Assembly: GCA_017539565.1 (NCBI GenBank)
Contig: JAFYCS010000036.1
Location: 62,001 to 126,000, forward strand
From: Lachnospiraceae bacterium
GTDB taxonomy: Bacteria > Bacillota > Clostridia > Lachnospirales > Lachnospiraceae
Length of the DNA: 64,000 bases
Reading direction: 5' to 3'
This document shows positions 17,884 through 26,168 of this stretch, piece after piece. The position numbers and the translations under genes were made by a program. Within the stretch, counting starts at the first letter, position 1. Every line of letters starts with the position of its first letter. The notes below the pieces were generated by a model. That model did no database searches. It worked only from the letters and a program-made list of their open reading frames with translations, and had not been told where the DNA came from.

Positions 17884-17952
17884 AGATTCTTCGGGCTACG
17901 CCCTCGGAATGACGCTCTTTCGTGTCATCCTGAGCGAAGCGAAGGATCTTTT
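17884..17952 (+). repeat. Inverted pair of dispersed palindromic elements, copies D and C
   Basis: Copy D (17884-17914) is on the minus strand; read there it begins GCGTCATTCCGAGGGCGTAG and ends CCCGAAGAATCT. Copy C (17922-17952) is on the plus strand, GTGTCATCCTGAGCGAAGCG then AAGGATCTTTT. They lie head to head in the ispG-polC gap, so they can also pair with each other as one long hairpin. Copy C has ATCC/GGAT arms where copy B has ATTC/GAAT; copy D has a GGGC/GCCC inner stem. Copy C ends 16 bases before the polC start. Confidence 0.8.
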
Positions 17953-17968
17953 ATGTGGGATATAGTTT

Positions 17969-20900
17969 ATGGGAAAGAAATTCAGCGTGTGCTTCGGCGC
18001 ATTTGAGATCCGGGAGGATCTTAAGCGTCTTTTTGAGGACGTCACAGTCGAGCGCGTGTCGATAAAGCAGGATCAGCTGCTGGCAAGAGTATATATATCT
18101 TATGACAGGCTTATCACAAAAGACCACATCTTTGCTCTTGAAAAAGAGCTGGACAGTGCGTTCTTTTCTGCTAAGGGGCTCAGCACGCGCATAATCGAAG
18201 ATTATCATTTGAATGAACAGTATGATGCCGCCTATGTGGTGGAGAATTATTTTGACTGTCTCTTAAGCGAAGCTGTTTTAAGGGACAGGGTGATGTATAC
18301 CGTTTTAAGGGGCATTGATCATAAGGTGGAGGATGGCAGGCTTATCCTGTCCATACCCGAGAGCTTTGTGGCCAGGCAGAAGGAAACCGGTATCATCGAA
18401 TTCTGCGATAAGATATTCCAGGACAGATTCCATTTAAACTTAAGTACGGCGATAGTTTATACGGAGAAGAAGGAAAGCCGTTACCGTGAGGAGAGTGAGA
18501 TGCGCAGCCGTCATATGGTGGAGAGCATCATGCAGGAAACCATTGAGCGTATGAGCGTAAGAGAGTCTGCAGCATCCGGTGTGACGGAGGAGATCCTGGG
18601 CGGTGCGGCTGTGGATACAGCCGGGCAGGGTGAGCCGGTTCAGGCTGCAGCCCCGGCAGATAAGCCTGAGAAGACGGCGGTAGCCCTTAAGGAGAATAAG
18701 GAAAGGATCCCTACAGCCGGTGCCGGTAAGCCCTCAAAGAGCGGATCGAAGTATTCAAAGAAAGACAAAGACGGAGGCGGAAATTTCGCCGGAACGGTCA
18801 AGAAGCTTAAGATGAGTGATGATCCGGATCTGATATACGGAAGGAATTTTGAAGGCGAGGCCGATGATATCTCATCCGTAGAAGAGGAGATAGGAGCAGT
18901 TGTATTAAGAGGCCAGGTAACGGCCTTTGATGAGGTCTGCCTGAAAAAGACCGGCAATTTCATTTTCAAATATACCATTACCGACTTCAGTGATTCTATA
19001 AGGCTTAAGATATTCTTAACGCCTGAGCTGGCTGAGGAGATGCGTTCTGCGCTTAAAAAGGGAGCCTTTATCAAAGTGAAGGGTATGCCCAAGTATGACG
19101 ATTTCGACCGTGAGCTTGAACTGATCAATATCATAGGTATCAAAAAGATACCTGATTTCCGCAGCAAGCGTGAAGACTTCGCGGCACGTAAGAGGGTTGA
19201 GCTCCACTGTCATACGAAGATGAGTGATATGGATGCCTGCGGAGATGCGGCAGACATAATAAAGGTGGCCAAGCATTTCGGACATACGTCCATTGCCATT
19301 ACCGATCACGGCAATGTGCAGGGCTTTACCTTTGCCAGCCATGCCCTGGATAAGAATGACAGTTTTAAGATACTCTACGGTATAGAAGCCTATATGGTAG
19401 ACGACTTAAAGCAGATAGTTGTAAATGATAAAGGCCAGAGCCTGGATGCATCATACGTTGTATTTGACCTTGAGACTACCGGCTTCGTTCCCGGCCACAG
19501 CCGCATAATAGAGATAGGTGCGGTAAAGGTTGAAGGCGGGAAGATAACGGACCGTTTTTCGGAATTCATCAATCCCGGAGTGCCTATACCTCTTGAGATA
19601 GAGAAACTTACGAGTATTACCGACAGTATGGTAAAGGATGCTCCCGGTGTGGAAGTGATACTGCCCAGGTTTCTTGAGTTTTGCGAAGGCTGTGTATTGG
19701 TTGCGCATAATGCGGGATTTGATACTTCCTTCATCAGGCATTTCTCAAACGAACTGGGACTTACCTATGATTTTACCCATACCGATACCATAGACCTTGC
19801 AAGACTTTTGATGCACCGTATGGGTAAATATACCCTGGATCATCTGGCTAAGGAGCTGAACATACCTGCGTTCCATCACCACAGAGCCGTGGATGATGCT
19901 GAGGCAACTGCACACATCTTCCTTAAATTCCTTGATATGCTGAGGGAGCGTAAGATAGAGAACTTAACGCAGCTTAATGCCACAGGGCAGCTTACCGAAG
20001 ATAAGATAGCAGATCTGCATCCCGATCATGCGGTCATCATAGCCAAGAACGAAGTGGGCAGGCGTAACCTGTATAAGCTGGTAAGTCTCTCAAACCTTAA
20101 ATACTTCGGACGTAACGCGCGCTGGCCTTATCCACGTATCCCCAGATCCGAACTGATCAAATACAGGGAAGGACTTATAGTGGGCAGCGGCTGCTCCAAC
20201 GGTGAGCTTTATCAGGCTATCATAAACGGCAGGACCGATGAAGAGATAGCCGAGATAGTTGAGTTCTATGATTATCTCGAGATACAGCCCATAGGCAACA
20301 ATGAATTTCTTCTGGAGAATTCAAAGCTCCCCACGCTGCAGACCGTGGATGACCTGATCGCGGTCAATAAGCGTATAGTGAAGCTGGGAGAGATGTATAA
20401 CAAACCCGTATGCGCCACCGGGGATGTGCATTATATAGAGCCGGAAGATTACATATACAGAACGATAATCCTTGCGGGTAAGCGTGTAGACAGAGCACGT
20501 AATGATGTGAAGAGCCTGTATCTGCGTACTACGGAGGAGATGCTTTCGGAGTTCTCCTATTTGGGCTTTGACAAGGCGGAGGAAGTGGTCATCACCAATA
20601 CCAATCTGATAGCGGATATGTGCGATCACATCAGTCCTGTGCGCCCGGATAAGTGTCCGCCTGTTATAGCCGATTCCGATAAGATGCTGCGTAAGATCTG
20701 TTATGATAAGGCGCATTCCATGTACGGCGATCCGCTGCCGCAGATAGTTGAGGCGCGGCTTGAGAGAGAGCTGAACTCCATTATAAGTAATGGCTTTGCC
20801 GTAATGTATATCATAGCGCAGAAGCTGGTGTGGAAGTCTGTTGAGGACGGATATCTGGTAGGTTCCCGTGGATCGGTAGGTTCTTCATTTGTGGCCACGA

Positions 20901-22582
20901 TGGCGGGGATCACGGAGGTTAATCCGCTGTCACCCCATTACTACTGCCCGGAATGCCATTACAGTGATTTTGATTCGCCTGAGGTAAAGGCATATGCCGG
21001 CACGGCGGGCTGCGATATGCCTTCAAAGAAATGCCCCAACTGCGGAGCAGAGCTTAAGAAGGACGGATTCGATATACCTTTTGAGACCTTCCTGGGATTC
21101 AAGGGAAACAAGGAACCTGATATAGACCTTAACTTTTCCGGTGAGTACCAGTCAAAGGCTCATAAATATACCGAGGTTATCTTCGGTGCCGGACAGACAT
21201 ACCGTGCCGGGACCATAGGAACCGTGGCGGATAAGACGGCTTTCGGCTATATCAAGAATTACTTCCGTGAGAACGGTATAAACAAGCGTGACGTGGAAGT
21301 GGAGCGTATGGTACCCAATATCGTGGGCATCAGGCGCACAACAGGCCAGCATCCCGGCGGTATAGTGGTACTGCCTGTGGGAGAGGATATCAATTCCTTT
21401 ACCCCCACCCAGCATCCGGCCAACGATCTGGAAACGGATACCGTGACCACGCACTTTGATTACCACTCAATAGACCACAACCTTTTAAAGCTTGATATAC
21501 TTGGACACGATGATCCTACCATGATAAGGATGCTGCAGGATATCACCGGAATCGACCCGCTTACGATACCTCTGGATGATAAGGGCGTTATGAGTCTTTT
21601 CCAGAATACATCGGCGCTGGGGATCACGCCCGATGATATAGGCGGTACACAGCTGGGAGCCTTGGGAATACCGGAGTTCGGTACGGACTTCGCCATGCAG
21701 ATGCTTATAGATGCACAGCCCAAGAGCTTCGCCGATCTGGTGCGTATATCGGGACTTTCCCACGGTACGGACGTATGGCTGGGCAATGCCAAGGATCTGA
21801 TCCTTAGCGGTGTGGCAACCATATCCACCGCGGTGTGTACCCGTGATGATATCATGACCTACCTGATACAGATGGGGCTTGAGAGTGAGGAATCCTTTAA
21901 CATAATGGAAGCCGTGCGTAAGGGAACGGTGGCAAAGCATAAGGTGGATGAGAAGTGGGCTAAATGGACGGAAGACATGCGTGCCCATGATGTGCCGGAG
22001 TGGTACATCCAGTCCTGTGCGAAGATCCAATACATGTTCCCCAAGGCGCATGCTGCTGCTTATGTTATGATGGCATGGCGTATAGCATACTGTAAGATAA
22101 ACTACCCGCTGGCATATTACTGTGCATACTTCTCCATCAGGGCATCGGCATTTGATTACGAGCTGATGTGTCTTGGAAAGGCAAGGCTTGAGGAGCATAT
22201 GGCTATCATCAAGTCAAAGCTTAATGATAAGACTGCATCTCCGAAGGAGAAGGAAACCTACGACGATATGCGTATAGTTCAGGAGATGTATGCCCGCGGC
22301 TTTGAATTCACTACCATAGATCTGTATAAGGCTAAGGCGTCATATTTCCAGATAGTGGACGGAAAGATAATGCCTTCCTTCACATCCATTTCAGGCCTTG
22401 GCGATAAGAACGCCGAGCTGATAGAGGATGCAGCTGCAAGAGGGGAATTCCTTTCAAAGGATGACTTCATGCAGAGGACCAAGACCAGCCAGACCGTTAT
22501 GGAGACGCTGGACAGTCTGGGAATACTCGGAAATATGACAAGTTCAAATCAGATCTCCTTATTTGATCTGATAGATAACTGA
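17969..22582 (+). CDS. polC: DNA polymerase III, PolC-type alpha subunit
   Basis: The Gram-positive replicative polymerase with built-in 3'-5' proofreading. The 1537-residue protein has an N-terminal domain, a linker rich in Ala/Lys/Glu (about 200-275), an OB-fold (about 305-395), a PHP domain split by the exonuclease (VELHCHTKMSDMDAC near 410), the DEDDh exonuclease (VVFDLETTGF near 496, HHHRAVDDAEA), the polymerase core with a Cys4 zinc site (CPECHYSD ... CPNCGAELK near 993-1030) and the catalytic PDIDLNFSGEY near 1050. Full length, no frameshift. The RBS is modest (GTGGGA, 8 bases upstream). Confidence 0.97.
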   Translation: MGKKFSVCFGAFEIREDLKRLFEDVTVERVSIKQDQLLARVYISYDRLITKDHIFALEKELDSAFFSAKGLSTRIIEDYHLNEQYDAAYVVENYFDCLLSEAVLRDRVMYTVLRGIDHKVEDGRLILSIPESFVARQKETGIIEFCDKIFQDRFHLNLSTAIVYTEKKESRYREESEMRSRHMVESIMQETIERMSVRESAASGVTEEILGGAAVDTAGQGEPVQAAAPADKPEKTAVALKENKERIPTAGAGKPSKSGSKYSKKDKDGGGNFAGTVKKLKMSDDPDLIYGRNFEGEADDISSVEEEIGAVVLRGQVTAFDEVCLKKTGNFIFKYTITDFSDSIRLKIFLTPELAEEMRSALKKGAFIKVKGMPKYDDFDRELELINIIGIKKIPDFRSKREDFAARKRVELHCHTKMSDMDACGDAADIIKVAKHFGHTSIAITDHGNVQGFTFASHALDKNDSFKILYGIEAYMVDDLKQIVVNDKGQSLDASYVVFDLETTGFVPGHSRIIEIGAVKVEGGKITDRFSEFINPGVPIPLEIEKLTSITDSMVKDAPGVEVILPRFLEFCEGCVLVAHNAGFDTSFIRHFSNELGLTYDFTHTDTIDLARLLMHRMGKYTLDHLAKELNIPAFHHHRAVDDAEATAHIFLKFLDMLRERKIENLTQLNATGQLTEDKIADLHPDHAVIIAKNEVGRRNLYKLVSLSNLKYFGRNARWPYPRIPRSELIKYREGLIVGSGCSNGELYQAIINGRTDEEIAEIVEFYDYLEIQPIGNNEFLLENSKLPTLQTVDDLIAVNKRIVKLGEMYNKPVCATGDVHYIEPEDYIYRTIILAGKRVDRARNDVKSLYLRTTEEMLSEFSYLGFDKAEEVVITNTNLIADMCDHISPVRPDKCPPVIADSDKMLRKICYDKAHSMYGDPLPQIVEARLERELNSIISNGFAVMYIIAQKLVWKSVEDGYLVGSRGSVGSSFVATMAGITEVNPLSPHYYCPECHYSDFDSPEVKAYAGTAGCDMPSKKCPNCGAELKKDGFDIPFETFLGFKGNKEPDIDLNFSGEYQSKAHKYTEVIFGAGQTYRAGTIGTVADKTAFGYIKNYFRENGINKRDVEVERMVPNIVGIRRTTGQHPGGIVVLPVGEDINSFTPTQHPANDLETDTVTTHFDYHSIDHNLLKLDILGHDDPTMIRMLQDITGIDPLTIPLDDKGVMSLFQNTSALGITPDDIGGTQLGALGIPEFGTDFAMQMLIDAQPKSFADLVRISGLSHGTDVWLGNAKDLILSGVATISTAVCTRDDIMTYLIQMGLESEESFNIMEAVRKGTVAKHKVDEKWAKWTEDMRAHDVPEWYIQSCAKIQYMFPKAHAAAYVMMAWRIAYCKINYPLAYYCAYFSIRASAFDYELMCLGKARLEEHMAIIKSKLNDKTASPKEKETYDDMRIVQEMYARGFEFTTIDLYKAKASYFQIVDGKIMPSFTSISGLGDKNAELIEDAAARGEFLSKDDFMQRTKTSQTVMETLDSLGILGNMTSSNQISLFDLIDN

Positions 22583-22652
22583 TAAAAAACGTACAACACG
22601 TGTCTGATCCGCGCGTTGAAATAAACTAAACATTTTACAAGGAGGAAAAGAA

Positions 22653-25600
22653 ATGAAAAGTTTAAGGAGGCTGATGAGCTGGATCCTGATCCTGACGCTC
22701 TGCTGCGGTGAGTTTACACCACAGATGGCAGTTTATGCGGCAGATGTGGAAACAGTGATCAGTGAGGGAGATGATGTGTCCGCTGATGAGATCGTGATCT
22801 CTGAGGATAAGGCTGTTTCCGGAGATGAGGCAGAAGCACCGGAGGATGAAACAGTATCGGAAGATGCCGCTGTGTCTGAGGATGAAGTTAACGTATCGGA
22901 AGACAAAGCTGTTTCCGGAGATGAAGTGACCGCACCCGAAGAGAAAGAAGAGGAGTCTGAAGGTGACGGATACTATGAAGATGCACTTGTAAGTGACGAT
23001 GTGCCGGTAGAGGAGGAAGAGGATGTTGATGCAGACAGCTTCTGTGCTCTGAGCTTTAAGATGTACTATGATCAGAAGGAAAGCAGGAAGCTCGGCGTAT
23101 CGATCAATAATCTCCGTAAGAGCAAAGGACTCGTAGCTTATACCTATGATAACGGCCTTGAGGAAAAGGCCTGCCAGCGTGCTGCGGAAGCTGCTGTCTA
23201 TTATTCAAACACACGTCCCGACGGAAGGGATTTCAGTACAATTTTTGACAGCAATGTAAATGCGAAGGACAGGGCAAAAAAAGAGGTGCTCATACGTGAA
23301 GGTAACAGTGCTGCCGAGGCGTTTGAAAAGTTCCTCAGTGTTTCTGATAATTTCCTTACATCCACAGGCTATCAGTATATGGCAGTCGGACATGTAAAGT
23401 TTAACGGAAAGCATTACTGGGCACTGGAGCTGACCAATGCCGTTACCAATCTGGCTGACAGGGCAGAACGTGTCGAAGATGTGACCGTTACTATGGATAT
23501 GCTTCTTAAGTTTATCAAAACTAAGGATGTGGTGCCTTCTCTTAAAAATAAGACCCAGATAAAAGTGGATAAGGGAGTGGCAAAGGAGCTGCCGACTTTC
23601 ACCGGGAATGTAGTAAGTACCGAGCATCTGCCGGCAGATGAAAAGCTGCCGGTCATCCTTCCTAATGTTGACTGGACGATTACCAAGGACTTCGGTAAGA
23701 TCACCAACAACAAGCTGACGGCTACGGCTGAGGAAGGTACCGAGGGTACCATCAGTAAGGCATACACCCTGGCAGGGACCAAGTTTGAATTTACCTATCC
23801 CGTACGTATCATCATTCATGTTAAGTCGATCAAAATGTCATTTGACAATGATCTGATGAAACCCGATGAGGAACAGGATCTGACAATAGTTGTCCTTCCC
23901 GATAACGCCGATGATAAGACTTTTTCAATAAAAGTTGATGATGAAAAGATCGTAAAGGTTGAAGCACCCAATAAGCAGCATTCATCATATGAGATAGTTG
24001 CATATGCAAAGGGCAGCACCACCATCACCGTTACCGCCAATGATAATTTTAATAAGGCAAAAGACAGCAAGAAGATCACCGTAGACGGTGTACAGATAGT
24101 AGAGATGCCCCAGGTCGCTGATTTTAAGAGCCCTATAGGAAAGAAGGATACAGTAAGACTGCATACCAATACTCCCGATGCGGCTATATACTATCTGACA
24201 TTCGGAGATATCCATTTTGACAGTAACGGCAATATAACCAACAGTCCTGAGGAGCAGAAGAAATATCAGGCGTTCTATGATGATAACCCTGAGCTTTTCA
24301 CCAGGTATACAAGGCCCTTCACTATATCCGAGAATACTACGATCAGGATGGTAGCCATGAAGAAGACTGTATCCGGATCCATGATCTACAGTGATTACAA
24401 TATGATTCATATCGAGTATGCCGAAGAAGGATGGGGAGACATCATTAAAGAGGATCAGGCCCAGTGGAAATCTCCCGCTGACGTACCGGACGGCTTCTGG
24501 GTGGCAGCAGCTTCGATCCCCGAGCTCGTATATAACGGAAAGGCACAGAAGCCTGACAGCTTCAGGGTATATGATCACAACAAACTTATAAGCAGCAAGA
24601 ACTATAAGATAGCATACAGCAATAATGTCAATGCATCCACATCTGCAGCAGCTCTCTTTAAGTTCAAGGGCAATTATACCGGAGAGCTTACCAGATATTT
24701 TACTATCAACAAGGCAAGCGTATCATACGCGCAGATAGGAAAAGCAGGTGCGGTAGCCAACGGTGCCGCCATCACTCCGGATGTCACGGTAACTGTCGGA
24801 GGAAGAAAACTTAAGAAAGATGTGGACTATACCGTAAGCTGTGAAGAGACCATCATAAAAGAAGGAACCTACAGGATCACCATCAATGGTATCAACAATT
24901 ACTGTGACAGCCTTGAGCATGACTTTGTGGTAACGGCGTCCAAGAAGAATATCCCGCCTGCTGAGAAGCTTGTAAAGATCTCAAAAGCGGCAAAGGTTCA
25001 GGATATAGCGGCTTACTCGTATGACGGAGAGGCTAAGCTTCCCGTTCCCGTGGTAACCCTTAAGAAGGGCGGAGCAAAGCTGGTAGAAGGTACACATTAT
25101 TCTGTATCATATAAGAACAATGTTAAAGCCGGTACGGCAAAGGTTGTTATCACAGGTCTTGAGAGCGGCGGATACAAGGGCAGTATCAGCAAGAGCTTTA
25201 AGATAAATAAGATAAGCTTTGCGACCAATCAGCTTAAGGTAAATTACAGTAAAGACTTTAACCTGTACCAGAAGGGCGGCGTTAAGCTTGATGATATGCA
25301 GGTTTCCATAATGATAGGAGGCAGCGAATACAAGCTTACCGAAGGTGTTGATTACACCGTTAAGTATTACAATAATAAGAAAGTTCCTAAGGACGGGGCA
25401 ACTGCAAAACCTTACTTTGTTATCGAAGCAAAGGGAAGCTTCAAAGGAAAGTCTTCCAAATACGAGTTCACCATACTCAGGCAGACCCTTGCTTCTGTTG
25501 AAGGCTTTGCACCGGATAAGCCCTACAGCAGCAAACCCGGAAATTATAAAGTTAAGCCCGTACTTACCGATACTAACGGCAAGAAGCTGGTAGCCGGTAC

Positions 25601-26078
25601 GGATTATGAGAAGGGCAGTGATTATGTATATGATGAAGCTGTTGATGTAATGTACAAGGGTGCGAAAGTACGCCGCGAAGCCTGGGATGCCGTTAAGCCC
25701 GAAGATATAATACCTGCGGGAACAGCTCTCAGCATAGCGCTGCGCGGTAAGGGCAATTACAGAGGCAATATAAGAGTAAGATTCAAGATCACCCAGAATG
25801 ACATATCAAATGCAAAAGCTTATATCAAGGATCAGGGTTATACCGGCGATGAGATAAAGCTTACGAACGAAGATATACAGATAAACGGCGGAGCTGTTCC
25901 GGCAGACGGATTCGAGATTTTAGGTTACAGCAGCAATATCGAACCCGGCACCGCAAAGGTAGTTGTAAGAGGTATAGGAAACTACGGCGGTACAGTAACC
26001 TTCAAGTTCAAGATCGTTAAGCAGCAGGCACCGGGCAGCTGGATCGCAGGCTGGAAAGGAACTCTTGACGCAGAATAA
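22653..26078 (+). CDS. Secreted CAP-domain surface protein with Ig/MBG-like repeats
   Basis: An 1141-residue secreted protein. Signal peptide about 1-30 (WILILTLCCG ... VYAA). Residues 31-128 are an extremely acidic linker with a duplicated unit containing SEDKAVSGDE. Residues about 129-258 resemble a CAP/SCP domain (LGVSINNLRKSKGL, GNSAAEAFEKFL, HVKFNGKHYWALELT). Bacterial Ig-like regions (about 290-480) and a chitobiase-type beta domain (about 486-600) follow. About six MBG-like repeats (from 624: LVYNGKAQKPD, GTDYEKGSDYVY, GNYKG variants) fill the rest. No LPxTG or SLH anchor is visible. The RBS AAGGAGG is strong. Likely cell-surface or matrix role; target unknown. Confidence 0.85.
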   Translation: MKSLRRLMSWILILTLCCGEFTPQMAVYAADVETVISEGDDVSADEIVISEDKAVSGDEAEAPEDETVSEDAAVSEDEVNVSEDKAVSGDEVTAPEEKEEESEGDGYYEDALVSDDVPVEEEEDVDADSFCALSFKMYYDQKESRKLGVSINNLRKSKGLVAYTYDNGLEEKACQRAAEAAVYYSNTRPDGRDFSTIFDSNVNAKDRAKKEVLIREGNSAAEAFEKFLSVSDNFLTSTGYQYMAVGHVKFNGKHYWALELTNAVTNLADRAERVEDVTVTMDMLLKFIKTKDVVPSLKNKTQIKVDKGVAKELPTFTGNVVSTEHLPADEKLPVILPNVDWTITKDFGKITNNKLTATAEEGTEGTISKAYTLAGTKFEFTYPVRIIIHVKSIKMSFDNDLMKPDEEQDLTIVVLPDNADDKTFSIKVDDEKIVKVEAPNKQHSSYEIVAYAKGSTTITVTANDNFNKAKDSKKITVDGVQIVEMPQVADFKSPIGKKDTVRLHTNTPDAAIYYLTFGDIHFDSNGNITNSPEEQKKYQAFYDDNPELFTRYTRPFTISENTTIRMVAMKKTVSGSMIYSDYNMIHIEYAEEGWGDIIKEDQAQWKSPADVPDGFWVAAASIPELVYNGKAQKPDSFRVYDHNKLISSKNYKIAYSNNVNASTSAAALFKFKGNYTGELTRYFTINKASVSYAQIGKAGAVANGAAITPDVTVTVGGRKLKKDVDYTVSCEETIIKEGTYRITINGINNYCDSLEHDFVVTASKKNIPPAEKLVKISKAAKVQDIAAYSYDGEAKLPVPVVTLKKGGAKLVEGTHYSVSYKNNVKAGTAKVVITGLESGGYKGSISKSFKINKISFATNQLKVNYSKDFNLYQKGGVKLDDMQVSIMIGGSEYKLTEGVDYTVKYYNNKKVPKDGATAKPYFVIEAKGSFKGKSSKYEFTILRQTLASVEGFAPDKPYSSKPGNYKVKPVLTDTNGKKLVAGTDYEKGSDYVYDEAVDVMYKGAKVRREAWDAVKPEDIIPAGTALSIALRGKGNYRGNIRVRFKITQNDISNAKAYIKDQGYTGDEIKLTNEDIQINGGAVPADGFEILGYSSNIEPGTAKVVVRGIGNYGGTVTFKFKIVKQQAPGSWIAGWKGTLDAE

Positions 26079-26097
26079 AACATTGTAACTTAAGTTG

Positions 26098-26142
26098 TGA
26101 TCAGCTTGCACTCCGGGGATACCCGGGGAGCTAAGCTGATCA
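26098..26142 (+). terminator. Long stable hairpin after the CAP-protein gene
   Basis: Perfect 10-bp arms TGATCAGCTT / AAGCTGATCA enclose a second stem (CTCC/GGAG plus GGG/CCC). Only a weak T-rich tail (ATATTGTAT) follows, so it may act as a terminator or as a 3'-end stabiliser between the CAP gene and the GH95 gene. Confidence 0.5.
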
Positions 26143-26168
26143 TATTGTATATGGAGAATGGTGAAGAT

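Noticed and set aside
21485..22198. A 237-codon open frame on the minus strand inside polC
   Set aside because: It lies wholly within the well-supported polC gene, has no RBS or family resemblance, and its composition mirrors the opposite-strand codon pattern.
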